Source of the DNA: an uncultured Shimia sp.
GTDB lineage: Bacteria; Pseudomonadota; Alphaproteobacteria; Rhodobacterales; Rhodobacteraceae
DNA: 64,000 bases
Assembly (NCBI RefSeq): GCF_947498095.1
Contig: NZ_CANMJE010000002.1
Location: forward strand, 554,814-618,813
Direction: 5' to 3'
Shown piece after piece: positions 27,434 to 36,374 of this stretch. A program made the translations under genes and the position numbers. The notes below the pieces were generated by a model. The model did no database searches, was not told the DNA's origin, and worked only from the letters and a program-made list of their open reading frames with translations. The number at the start of each line of letters is the position of its first letter. The stretch's first letter is position 1.

Positions 27434-28912
27434 ATGGCATCGACTGTCGCTTCAGGCCAAAGTGCAGAGCAGATGATTGACCCCGAATTGGAAGCGCGGG
27501 TGCGCGATGAGATTCGCATCGTTCAGACTGTGCAGAACCAAGCCGCCTTGCCGGGGGTCATAGGTGGTAATCTTCTGGTTATTTTCCTCACGCTAAGCCT
27601 GGATTGGCGAGCCGTTATTTCATCTGGCGCCGTCTATTCCATGGCCTGCCAGCTTATTCTTCTGGGAACGTTTGCGCACCGCTACCACTTATTACTTGGA
27701 AAGCCCCGCCCCAAGTTCGTGCGTCCACGCACCATACGCATCCTGTGGGGGTCTGCCCTTGTCTTAGGGGTGATCTGGTCGGTGACGGCTTGGCTGATGA
27801 TCGGGGCTTTGAGCCCGGAAAAAGCGGCGCTATTGATGATGATTCTGATTTCCATCAGCATCACCGGAGCATTGACACTGGTGTCCCTTCCGTGCGGGGC
27901 TTTGGGGTTCTTTGTACCATTGATGGCGACAATTTTTGTTGCGGCTATCTTGAACGAAGTAGCATCGACGGGCTGGCTGGTGACAGTTGGCATTGCCGGA
28001 ATTCTCGGTGTGACGCGGTTCATACTTGAAGGCTGGCGCGTCACGCTGTCGAACACGCGCTTGAGGTTGATGAGTGTCCAGGCACAGGCAGATCGTGCGG
28101 AATTGCTGGAAAAATTGTCAAGCGAACTGGGCAAATACATGTCGCCCCAGCTTTATGCGTCGATTTTTAGTGGCGACCAAAAGGTGGAGGTCTCGTCAAA
28201 ACGCAAGAAACTGACTGTGTTTTTCTCGGACATCGCAAATTTCACAGAGATTACGGACCAGTTGGAGTCCGAAGAACTGACCGCGCTGTTGAACCGTTAT
28301 CTGACCGAGATGTCCACGATCGCGCTGGAGCATGGCGGCACAATCGACAAGTTTATCGGCGATGCCATCGTTGTGTATTTCGGTGATCCTGCGAGCCGGG
28401 GTGTGAAAGAAGATGCTTATCAATGCGTGCGCATGGCGCTGGCGATGCAGAAACGGGTACGGGCACTGGGGCAGGAATGGCTGGATATGGGATTGGAGCG
28501 GACGTTCGAGCTGCGGATCGGGATCAACACTGGCTATTGCACTGTTGGCAACTTTGGCTCCGAAGACCGGATGGATTACACCATCATCGGCTCAGAGGTG
28601 AACCTCGCGGCGCGACTGGAGAGTGCAGCAGAGGTTGGAGGTATTCTCTTGGCCAATGAGACACATTCCCTGGTGAGCGATTGGGTTGTGGCAGAAGAGG
28701 GCGTGCCGATCACGGTCAAAGGCTTTCCCCGCCCGGTGAAAACCTTCAGTGTGAAGGGGGTGCAAGATGGAGAGGGCGTTGAGAGCAATCTGGTGAGCCA
28801 TGCCGCCGAGGGCGTAGCGGTGGAAATCGATCTGGACCGGATTGCCGAAGAACAAAAAGAAGAAGCCGCGCAGGCGCTGGAAAAAGCACTGGCGCGGCTT
28901 CGGTCGACTTAA
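27434..28912 (+). CDS. Membrane adenylate cyclase, class III
   Basis: 492 residues from the ATG at 27434, with a strong AGGAGGG six bases upstream; the open frame begins at 27368. About six hydrophobic segments fill residues 40-215, followed by a class III cyclase domain. Metal-binding aspartates are Asp266 (FFSDIANFT) and Asp310 (IGDAIVVYFG); Lys306 (TIDKFIGDA) is the adenine-selecting residue, so cAMP is the likely product. NLAARLE carries the transition-state Asn and Arg. The C-terminus is a helical Glu/Ala-rich tail. Convergent with the arylsulfatase, nine bases apart. Confidence 0.9.
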   Translation: MASTVASGQSAEQMIDPELEARVRDEIRIVQTVQNQAALPGVIGGNLLVIFLTLSLDWRAVISSGAVYSMACQLILLGTFAHRYHLLLGKPRPKFVRPRTIRILWGSALVLGVIWSVTAWLMIGALSPEKAALLMMILISISITGALTLVSLPCGALGFFVPLMATIFVAAILNEVASTGWLVTVGIAGILGVTRFILEGWRVTLSNTRLRLMSVQAQADRAELLEKLSSELGKYMSPQLYASIFSGDQKVEVSSKRKKLTVFFSDIANFTEITDQLESEELTALLNRYLTEMSTIALEHGGTIDKFIGDAIVVYFGDPASRGVKEDAYQCVRMALAMQKRVRALGQEWLDMGLERTFELRIGINTGYCTVGNFGSEDRMDYTIIGSEVNLAARLESAAEVGGILLANETHSLVSDWVVAEEGVPITVKGFPRPVKTFSVKGVQDGEGVESNLVSHAAEGVAVEIDLDRIAEEQKEEAAQALEKALARLRST

Positions 28913-28921
28913 CTTAAAACC

Positions 28922-30364
28922 TTACTGGTTTGCTGGCACATAAGGGTCCGGTGTGCCCGGCGGAATCGGCGGGTGTTCTTTGAACGACGCCGCGTGCTCA
29001 TATAGCTGTGGCATCGCTCTTTCGGCGACCCATGTGTAGGGGAACAACACATTGTCGCGCTCGTGCGGGTCGTTCAGAAGGTTGTAGATGCGCGGTGTGT
29101 CAAAGGTCTCGGTGGCGCCGAAGACGCCGGAGTTTTCCTTGAACATGACCTTCCAGTCGTTCCACTTCACGCCAAAGATCTGTGAGCCCATGTAAACAAT
29201 CACACCTTCGCGGTTCGAGGAATCCTGATTACCAAGGAACAATGCCGACTGGTCGATGCCGTCGAAGGGACGGTCTTTGGGCACGGAGCCTCCGGCAAAA
29301 GCCGCCAGAGTCGGGAACAGATCCATCGAGTGAACGACGCCGTTGCTGGCCGATCCGGCAGGAATTTTGCCCGGCCACTTGATCGCAAAGGGCACGCGCA
29401 TGCTGCCTTCAAGGCTGGTGAAGAGAGTTCCGCGCCATGGGCCGGCGATGCCTTGAACGGCGGGAACGGGAGAGACATTCGAACTGCCTACTTGCAGTGC
29501 TTCGGGGCCGTTGTCGGCCGTAAAGATCACGATGGTATTGTCTGCCACCCCTGCGTCTTCCAGGGCTTGGTTCACACGACCGATATAGGTGTCGACCTGC
29601 AACAGGATATCTGCCCAGACACCGTTGCCCGTTGCGCCGTCAAATTCCTTGGCCGCAATGTTGGGGTAGTGGGTCTGCGTGTAAGCCAGATAAACAAAGA
29701 ATGGATTGTCTTCGCCCGATTTGCGGTTGATAAAGTCGATCGCCTTTTCGGTGAGATCGCCATCGATTTCTGCGCGATACTCCAGGTCATATGCGCGTGC
29801 GGCTGTCGCAGGTTCTCCTGCGACGCCCTGCATGACAACATTCTCTTCCATGCCTTGATCGGCATAGCCGCTGAGGGTGGGCCATACCGTGACATCCGTG
29901 GTTTCAACCGCGTAGAATTCGTCAAATCCCTGGCTGCTAGGGTAGCGTCCTTCGGACCAGCCAAGGTGCCATTTGCCATACATTGCAGTATCATAGCCGA
30001 CATCCTTCAGCATTTCGGCCATGGTGACTTCCCATTGGGTAAGGCCATAGACACCTCCGCCCAAGGGTACGGTGTGGTTGCCGCTGCGGATGCCGTAGCG
30101 ACCGGTCATGGTGGCCGCGCGCGATGGGGTACATTGTGCTTCAACATTGAAATTTGTCAGGCGCAGCCCTTCGGCGGCAAGCGCGTCCATTTCAGGAGTG
30201 GGCGTACCGCGAATGATGCCACCGCCATTAAAGCCGGGTTCACCCCAACCGAAGTTATCCAGAAAGATGAAAACAACGTTGGGTTTGTCGTCCGCATGCG
30301 CCGCGGTCGTGACAGAGAACAGCGACAAGGTCGCTATGAGCGATAACAGCAATATTAGACGCAT
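28922..30364 (-). CDS. Secreted arylsulfatase
   Basis: 480 residues with a signal peptide (about 1-24, cut after AHA). The sulfatase signature CTPSR holds Cys78, the residue converted to formylglycine by a maturation enzyme encoded elsewhere. Metal and substrate regions: LDNFGWGEPG near 35, KWHLGW near 131, and FTADNGPEAL. It should release sulfate from aryl or sugar sulfate esters in the periplasm, useful on algal polysaccharides. No anaerobic or FGE-type maturase gene is next to it. Confidence 0.92.
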   Translation of the reverse strand: MRLILLLSLIATLSLFSVTTAAHADDKPNVVFIFLDNFGWGEPGFNGGGIIRGTPTPEMDALAAEGLRLTNFNVEAQCTPSRAATMTGRYGIRSGNHTVPLGGGVYGLTQWEVTMAEMLKDVGYDTAMYGKWHLGWSEGRYPSSQGFDEFYAVETTDVTVWPTLSGYADQGMEENVVMQGVAGEPATAARAYDLEYRAEIDGDLTEKAIDFINRKSGEDNPFFVYLAYTQTHYPNIAAKEFDGATGNGVWADILLQVDTYIGRVNQALEDAGVADNTIVIFTADNGPEALQVGSSNVSPVPAVQGIAGPWRGTLFTSLEGSMRVPFAIKWPGKIPAGSASNGVVHSMDLFPTLAAFAGGSVPKDRPFDGIDQSALFLGNQDSSNREGVIVYMGSQIFGVKWNDWKVMFKENSGVFGATETFDTPRIYNLLNDPHERDNVLFPYTWVAERAMPQLYEHAASFKEHPPIPPGTPDPYVPANQ

Positions 30365-30896
30365 GAGGAGATCCCTTTTTTTTCTTCAATAGGTTGAAGG
30401 TTAGCCCACGTCGCCAGATCGTACAAATCCTCTGAGTTTGTAAGAGCAAGCCAGTAAGACTGCGCGAAAGGTGTAAGATTTCCATGCGTTTTCGAATGGT
30501 CAGGGATTTTGCCATTGTAATTATCCACAACGTGGTCTTATTTAGGACGGTAGAGAGTCCCCAATTGGGGCCTCTGACATGAGTTTCGCTGAACGTGACA
30601 CGCGGCCAGATAAAGCGCCAGACGCCCCGTTCAGACCGATTGAGCCCTTGTATCTAGGGCTAGAGAGACGCCCGAACCGCTCCGCGGAGGGCATGTAACA
30701 GGCGCCGGGACATTCTTATTCCCATGCGTCGGAGAAGAAACGCGATGAAGCGCGCGATACATTTGATAGACCGAGCAGAGGCCGTACGCGTCCCTCTTGG
30801 CCGCGCGCTTGTCCTCGCCCAGACAAGACACCCCGCCCAACACAGCCTCAATGCCCCACCGGGGCACGGTCGATTGCGCGGGTGCAAACGGATAAC
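30365..30896. other. 532-bp intergenic region: arylsulfatase promoter and long rne leader
   Basis: Two divergent genes share this space. Visible elements are a perfect palindrome CCCCAATTGGGG (30559-30570), a second inverted repeat TCTAG-GG-CTAGA (30653-30664), and a GC-rich stretch able to fold before the rne ATG. RNase E mRNAs commonly have long leaders used for self-control; the 5' region here is compatible with that, but no known leader family was recognised and I see no convincing gene. Confidence 0.5.
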
Positions 30897-33821
30897 ATGG
30901 CTAAGAAAATGCTCATCGATGCCACCCACGCGGAAGAGACCCGCGTTGTGGTGGTCGACGGAAACAAGGTCGACGAATTTGACTTTGAATCTGAAAACAA
31001 ACGTCAGCTAGCAGGAAACATCTATCTCGCCAAAGTCACCCGAGTGGAGCCTTCGCTCCAAGCGGCCTTTGTGGACTATGGTGGAAACCGGCACGGATTC
31101 CTGGCGTTCTCGGAAATTCACCCGGATTATTACCAGATCCCGGTCGCGGATCGCGAAGCGCTCATGGAGGAAGAGCGCGCCTATGCCGAGTCGATGAAGG
31201 CGCGCGACGACGAGGAAGACGACAAGAAAAAGAAACCATCCCGCTCGCGTTCGCGCAGCCGGTCGCGTTCGAAGACCAAGAAAGACACCAAGGCAACCGA
31301 GGCGGTTGATGCGACGGATGTAACAGACGCGTCCACCGAGGAGGCAACGCCGGAACAGATTGACGGTATGGAAACCATCGATCTGGGTAATGACACCGCC
31401 GAAGGCCTGTCGCCGATGGAATTGGTGCAGGAAACGCCTGTTGAAGAACCTGCGGAAGCTGTTGAGGCGGAAGTGGTTGTTGCTGAAGACGTGTCAGAAG
31501 ATACTGTCGCGACACCTGATGTTGTAGAAGACGCTGATGGTGACACGGACAAAGACGCCGAGGACAAAGACGCCGAGGACAAAGGCGGCAAAACCATTGC
31601 TGCCAAGACCGAAGGCGAAGACGCAGTTGCGACCAAGGATCCGGAAACCGGTGAAGAAACCGAAGCCGAGGCCAAGGACGCGGCCGCCGAAGAGGCGCCT
31701 GCTGAACCCGTGGAGGCCGACACAGAAGCAACGGACGCTCCTGCCGAGGTCGACGCCAAGGTCGAGGTCGAAGCTTCTGAGGATACCGCCGATGACGCTG
31801 TTGAAAGCGACGATGGCACCGAAGCGCCCGACGAAGACGATGAACCCGCAGCCAAGGGCTCGAAAGCGTCGTCCAAGGACGAAACCATTGAGTCTGTAGC
31901 CGATGAGGACGACAGCGAAGACATTCGTCCACCGCGCAAACCACGTCCGCGTCGCTACAAAATCCAGGAAGTGGTCAAAGTGCGCCAGATCCTGCTGGTG
32001 CAGGTCGTTAAGGAAGAGCGTGGCAACAAGGGTGCTGCTCTCACAACCTACCTGTCATTGGCCGGGCGCTACTGCGTCCTCATGCCGAACACGGCGCGAG
32101 GTGGCGGGATCTCCCGCAAGATCACCAACGCAGTCGACCGCAAGAAGCTGAAAGAGATCGCCAACGAGATCGACGTGCCACAGGGCGCTGGTCTGATTGT
32201 GCGCACGGCAGGGGCCAAGCGCACCAAGGCCGAGATCAAGCGTGACTATGAGTACCTTCAGCGCATGTGGGAACAGATCCGCGAGCTGACACTGAAGTCT
32301 ATCGCGCCGGCCAAGATTTATGAAGAAGGCGACCTGATCAAACGCTCGATCCGCGACCTTTACAATCGTGAGATCGACGAGGTGTTTGTCGAAGGCGAAC
32401 GCGGCTACCGCATCGCCAAAGACTTCATGAAGATGATCATGCCGTCCCACGCCAAGAACGTGAAGAAATACGAAGACGGGCTGCCGTTGTTCGCGCGTTA
32501 TCAGGTGGAAAGCTATCTGTCATCGATGTTCAACCCGACGGTTCAACTGCGATCCGGTGGCTACATCGTGATTGGTGTCACTGAGGCGCTGGTGGCGATC
32601 GACGTCAACTCAGGACGTGCCACCAAAGAAGGCTCGATCGAAGAAACCGCGCTCAAGACCAACCTCGAGGCCGCCGAAGAAGTGGCCCGCCAGCTCCGTC
32701 TGCGTGACCTTGCCGGATTGATCGTGATCGACTTTATCGACATGGACGAGCGCAAGAACAATGCCGCCGTCGAAAAGCGCATGAAAGACAAGCTCAAGAC
32801 CGACCGCGCCCGCATTCAGGTGGGTCGCATCTCGGGCTTTGGCTTGATGGAAATGTCGCGCCAGCGTCTGCGCCCCGGTATGATCGAGGCGACGACACAG
32901 CCATGCCCGGCCTGTCATGGCACTGGCCTGATCCGTTCGGATGACAACCTAGCGCTGTCGATCCTGCGCCAGATCGAAGAAGAAGGCACTCGTCGCCGGT
33001 CACGCGAAGTGTTGGTCAAATGTCCGGTTGCGATTGCCAACTACATCATGAACCAGAAACGCGAGCACGTCGCGCAGATCGAAGCGCGCTATGGTCTGTC
33101 GGTTCGGATTGAAGGTGAACCGCATCTGGTTTCACCAGACTTTACGCTTGAGAAGTTCAAAACTGCGACCCGGTCAGTGGCTGAGGTTGCCGCACCTGTG
33201 GTGTCGGTTGACACGTCGATCATGGACGAAGTTGACGAAGAAGAAGCACCCGCGGCACCCAGTGTTGCGTCGACTGCTGAAGAGGATGGCGAGGGTAAAC
33301 CCAAGCGCCGTCGTCGTCGTCGCCGTCGTCGCAAATCCGGTGGAAACGGCGAAGAGCAAAACGCAGAGAATGGTGACGTAAGCGTGTCTCAGGCCGAAGC
33401 CACGAGTGAGACATCTGCAGAAGTAAACGCAGATGCGGAAGGTGAGGCGGCGGAAGCGGCTGAGGCGGCAGATGGCGTTGAAGAAAAGCCCAAGAAAACC
33501 CGCTCACGTCGGTCACGCTCGCGCAGCCGTTCGAAAGCAAAGACTGACGACGTTGCTGTAGAAGCTGACGCTGAAGCGGCACCGGCAGAGGTTGCAGCAC
33601 AAGATAGCGCTGAGCTGAACGGTGAAGTTGTCGAAACTGCACCAGCAGAGACCATTGTCGCGGAACCCACTGAGGCGGTTGTGGAAGACGTGGCGGCTCC
33701 CGAGGCTGTAGAGGTCGAAGTCGTGGCTGAGCCAGCGCCTGAGCCCGAAGTTGTGGCTGAGCCGATCCCGGAAGCCCCGCCCAAGCCTAAACGCAAAGGT
33801 TGGTGGTCTGCAGGCCGTTAA
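30897..33821 (+). CDS. rne: Ribonuclease E
   Basis: 974 residues from the ATG at 30897 (MAKKMLIDATHAEETR). RNase E cuts single-stranded RNA and scaffolds the degradosome. The S1 domain is split: residues 1-85 and again from about 345, with an insert of roughly 260 residues that starts with Arg/Ser and Lys tracts and becomes Glu/Asp/Ala-rich. Catalytic aspartates are Asp569 (AIDVNSG) and Asp612 (VIDFIDM); the zinc-link is CPAC (Cys670, Cys673). The C-terminal scaffold has an Arg9 run, an RSRRSRSRSRSK tract, acidic blocks, and ends KRKGWWSAGR. A terminator follows. Confidence 0.96.
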   Translation: MAKKMLIDATHAEETRVVVVDGNKVDEFDFESENKRQLAGNIYLAKVTRVEPSLQAAFVDYGGNRHGFLAFSEIHPDYYQIPVADREALMEEERAYAESMKARDDEEDDKKKKPSRSRSRSRSRSKTKKDTKATEAVDATDVTDASTEEATPEQIDGMETIDLGNDTAEGLSPMELVQETPVEEPAEAVEAEVVVAEDVSEDTVATPDVVEDADGDTDKDAEDKDAEDKGGKTIAAKTEGEDAVATKDPETGEETEAEAKDAAAEEAPAEPVEADTEATDAPAEVDAKVEVEASEDTADDAVESDDGTEAPDEDDEPAAKGSKASSKDETIESVADEDDSEDIRPPRKPRPRRYKIQEVVKVRQILLVQVVKEERGNKGAALTTYLSLAGRYCVLMPNTARGGGISRKITNAVDRKKLKEIANEIDVPQGAGLIVRTAGAKRTKAEIKRDYEYLQRMWEQIRELTLKSIAPAKIYEEGDLIKRSIRDLYNREIDEVFVEGERGYRIAKDFMKMIMPSHAKNVKKYEDGLPLFARYQVESYLSSMFNPTVQLRSGGYIVIGVTEALVAIDVNSGRATKEGSIEETALKTNLEAAEEVARQLRLRDLAGLIVIDFIDMDERKNNAAVEKRMKDKLKTDRARIQVGRISGFGLMEMSRQRLRPGMIEATTQPCPACHGTGLIRSDDNLALSILRQIEEEGTRRRSREVLVKCPVAIANYIMNQKREHVAQIEARYGLSVRIEGEPHLVSPDFTLEKFKTATRSVAEVAAPVVSVDTSIMDEVDEEEAPAAPSVASTAEEDGEGKPKRRRRRRRRRKSGGNGEEQNAENGDVSVSQAEATSETSAEVNADAEGEAAEAAEAADGVEEKPKKTRSRRSRSRSRSKAKTDDVAVEADAEAAPAEVAAQDSAELNGEVVETAPAETIVAEPTEAVVEDVAAPEAVEVEVVAEPAPEPEVVAEPIPEAPPKPKRKGWWSAGR

Positions 33822-33839
33822 TTGTTTGAACAGATGTAG

Positions 33840-33875
33840 AAAAGGCCGGGGGATCGACCCCCGGCCTTTTCTTTT
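33840..33875 (+). terminator. Strong terminator after rne
   Basis: Nine-bp GC stem GGCCGGGGG / CCCCCGGCC around ATCGA, extended by AAAA/TTTT and followed by CTTTT. It is symmetric enough to work on the minus strand too, where it would end the TusA-like transcript. Confidence 0.9.
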
Positions 33876-33936
33876 GGGAATTGTGGTGACGGTGTTCGCC
33901 CGTTGGCAACGTCATCGCTCACGGAAACTTTGGAAG

Positions 33937-33969
33937 CCTCCGGCGGGAGTATTTGTGCCAAAATGAAGG
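33937..33969 (+). repeat. Dispersed intergenic repeat, copy A
   Basis: CCTCCGGCGGGAG followed by TATTTGTGCCAAAATGAAGG, between the rne terminator and the end of the TusA-like gene. Related copies occur at 38901, 41884 and 47138 in the same orientation. Confidence 0.7.
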
Positions 33970-33985
33970 TTGGACGTGACAGATA

Positions 33986-34210
33986 TCAGCTGCGTTTTTC
34001 GACCAGAAAGACCAGCCTTCCGTCTAGGTCAGTGCTTTCAATCAACCTGTGGCCGCTTTCGTTGCAGAAATGTGGAACATCAACGATGGCCGCAGGGTCA
34101 TCCGCAATCAGCCGGATTCGGTCGCCAGCCTTCAAGGTTTGCAAGCGCTTCCTGAGTTTGAGAACGGGCAGGGGGCACAAGAGGCCGATGGCGTCGAGAT
34201 CTTGGGTCAT
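33986..34210 (-). CDS. TusA/SirA-family sulfur carrier
   Basis: 74 residues from the ATG at 34210 (MTQDLDAIG); an ATG at 34267 with AAGG upstream would add 19 residues and cannot be excluded. The family signature CPLPVLKLRKRL holds the persulfide cysteine Cys12. TusA-type proteins pass sulfur to tRNA thiolation or other pathways. It is divergent from ccdA, 93 bases away, which makes a link to thiol chemistry in the envelope possible but unproven. Confidence 0.88.
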   Translation of the reverse strand: MTQDLDAIGLLCPLPVLKLRKRLQTLKAGDRIRLIADDPAAIVDVPHFCNESGHRLIESTDLDGRLVFLVEKRS

Positions 34211-34303
34211 ATCCGTCACATATGCGCGGCACGGCGGCCTGTCCACAAAGATGTGACAGGAGGGCATCGTGACCTTCGTTTCGCGATGCAGTAAGAGGGC
34301 GAT

Positions 34304-35056
34304 ATGTTTGGAATCGAAATCATCGACGCGGGGTTGCTGCCTGCGATGCTCGTGGCACTTTTGGCCGGGGGGGTCTCGTTCATCAGCCCCTGTGTTTTGC
34401 CGGTTGTTCCGCCTTATCTGGCCTATATGAGCGGGGTGTCATTGAACGACATGTCCGAAGGGGCCGCAAAGCGGTCCAAGGTGGTGATGGCGGCACTGTT
34501 TTTTGTACTGGGCCTGTCCACAGTGTTTCTTTTCCTTGGGTTTACCGCCTCGGCGATTGGCACGATGTTCCTGCAGTTTCAGAGCACTTTGAACACCATT
34601 GCCGGTGTCGTGGTGATGATCTTTGGGGCACATTTCGTGGGCGTCTACAGGATCGGATTTCTTGATCGTGAAGCGCGTTTGGACGTCGGTGAAAAGGGCG
34701 GCAGTGCATTTGGGGCCTATATTCTGGGGCTCGCGTTTGCTTTCGGCTGGACCCCCTGCATTGGCCCGCAACTGGGTGCGATCCTGTCTCTGGCGGCATC
34801 TGAGGCCTCTCTAACCCGTGGCACGTTGTTGCTGGGGGTTTACGCCATCGGACTTGGGATTCCGTTCCTTTTGGTGGCAGCCTTCTTGCCGCAGATGACC
34901 GGTGTGATGTCTTGGATGAAGCGCCATATGCAACAGATTGAGCGGGTCATGGGCCTCTTGTTGTGGACCATTGGGCTTTTGATGCTGACCGGCGGTTTCG
35001 CGGCGTTTTCCTATTGGTTGCTGGAAACCTTCCCGGCACTGGCCGAGATCGGCTAA
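34304..35056 (+). CDS. ccdA: Cytochrome c biogenesis protein CcdA
   Basis: 250 residues with six membrane helices, the short DsbD-like family that carries reducing power from cytoplasmic thioredoxin across the inner membrane for cytochrome c maturation. The two redox cysteines are in SPCVLPVVPPYLAYMSG (helix 1) and GWTPCIGPQLG (helix 4). GAGGGCGAT precedes the ATG. The terminal thioredoxin domain of full DsbD is absent, as usual for CcdA. Confidence 0.93.
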   Translation: MFGIEIIDAGLLPAMLVALLAGGVSFISPCVLPVVPPYLAYMSGVSLNDMSEGAAKRSKVVMAALFFVLGLSTVFLFLGFTASAIGTMFLQFQSTLNTIAGVVVMIFGAHFVGVYRIGFLDREARLDVGEKGGSAFGAYILGLAFAFGWTPCIGPQLGAILSLAASEASLTRGTLLLGVYAIGLGIPFLLVAAFLPQMTGVMSWMKRHMQQIERVMGLLLWTIGLLMLTGGFAAFSYWLLETFPALAEIG

Positions 35057-35159
35057 CAGGCCTGAAAAGGCGCAGCAAATCGGTATCTTTCACGTCGCTG
35101 TTTAGACTTACTTCAGCCCGAAAGCGCGGCTAATGTGATCCTCAGGTTCGAGAGGTCAG

Positions 35160-36374
35160 ATGGCTGAGGCTGCACATATTTCCGTGAAAAGCCGCCGGGT
35201 GTTTTACATTCCGGGTTATGACCCTATTCACCCAAGGCGTTACCGCGAGCTTTACCGCAAAGAGGGCGCGGCGCAGGCCGGGATATCGGACTATGAGATT
35301 GCCCTGTCGGCCAAACAGGCTGGCGGTCCCTATGGTTGGCATGTCGAAGGCCAGATCGAAGGTGGCGTGACGCAGGCCGATTTTGAGGTGTTGGTCTGGT
35401 CTGATATTGTGCGCGACAGCATGGGGTTGGGCATTACGGCGACATATGTACAGCTGGCGCGCACGGCCTGGACGTACATTGCCAGCGGGACGCTGGGGCG
35501 GCTGATGAGGTTGCGCAAAGGTCCCGTGATCGCAGCGCTTTACCCGGTTGTGTTTCTGTTGGTGCAATTGCTGCTGTCGTTGTTGGTGACCTATGGGCTG
35601 GGACAGGCGGCGGCGATCTGGTTGCCGGATTGGACCGCCTGGGGTGGACTGGTGATTGTGCCGTTCCTGCTCAATTGGTTTCGCAAGCGAGACAACAAGT
35701 TTTTCGCCTATTATCTGATGCACGACTATGCCTATTCGGCGCAATCCAAAGGCGCCAACCCGCCGGAGCTAGAGGCGCGGATGGCTGAATTTGCCGTCCG
35801 TATTGCCGACGCATTGCAAGGCGACGCAGATGAGGTGCTGGTCATCGGCCATTCCTCGGGTGCGCATCTGGCGGTATCGATCCTGGCCGACTTAATCCGG
35901 GACGGTCGGGTGCCGGAACAGGGGCCGGTCTTAAGCTTTCTGTCTTTAGGGCAGGTCGTACCGATGGTGTCGTTTTTGCCATTGGCCCATCGTTTGCGCG
36001 GTGATCTGCAATTTCTGTCGACCCAATCCATGCCTTGGATTGACGTTACAGCGCCGGGGGATGGCTGTGCCTTTGCTCTGTGTGACCCTGTGTCGGTCAC
36101 CGGTGTTGCGCCGGAGGCTGGCAAACGCTGGCCGCTGGTGCTCAGTGCAGCCTTTACACAAACCCTCAGCCCTGACCGCTGGAAAGAGCTGCGCTGGCGC
36201 TTTTTCAGGCTACATTTCCAGTATCTTTGCGCTTTCGACACTCCCGGAGACTATGACTATTTCCGCATCACTGCAGGGCCAAAAACTCTTGGTGAACGGT
36301 TTGAGGGCAGATCCCCCTCGGCAAGCCGGATCGAAAAAGCGGTCAATAGGTTTACTGAGGTGACTGATGCCTGA
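35160..36374 (+). CDS. Membrane-embedded alpha/beta-hydrolase-like protein
   Basis: 404 residues. The nucleophile elbow GHSSG (Ser232) and IPGYDPIHP near the N-terminus suggest an alpha/beta-hydrolase fold, but the domain is interrupted by two hydrophobic segments at about 122-146 and 150-172. The C-terminal part has DYDYF and a conserved-looking His-containing helix. The stop overlaps the P450 start by eight bases, so both are translated from one mRNA and may act on the same lipid-like substrate; this is inference. AGAGGT precedes the ATG. Confidence 0.7.
   Translation: MAEAAHISVKSRRVFYIPGYDPIHPRRYRELYRKEGAAQAGISDYEIALSAKQAGGPYGWHVEGQIEGGVTQADFEVLVWSDIVRDSMGLGITATYVQLARTAWTYIASGTLGRLMRLRKGPVIAALYPVVFLLVQLLLSLLVTYGLGQAAAIWLPDWTAWGGLVIVPFLLNWFRKRDNKFFAYYLMHDYAYSAQSKGANPPELEARMAEFAVRIADALQGDADEVLVIGHSSGAHLAVSILADLIRDGRVPEQGPVLSFLSLGQVVPMVSFLPLAHRLRGDLQFLSTQSMPWIDVTAPGDGCAFALCDPVSVTGVAPEAGKRWPLVLSAAFTQTLSPDRWKELRWRFFRLHFQYLCAFDTPGDYDYFRITAGPKTLGERFEGRSPSASRIEKAVNRFTEVTDA

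Noticed and set aside
29330..30346. 338-codon plus-strand open frame
   Set aside because: Antisense to the arylsulfatase, whose signal peptide and CTPSR motif are certain.
30724..31011. Arg-rich 95-codon frame in the rne leader, overlapping the rne start
   Set aside because: No ribosome site and it enters rne out of frame; could be a leader peptide but there is no support.
31181..31939. 252-codon minus-strand open frame, Ser/Ala-rich
   Set aside because: It is the antisense image of the acidic insert of RNase E; its composition is explained by GAA/GCC/GAC codons on the other strand and it has no ribosome site.
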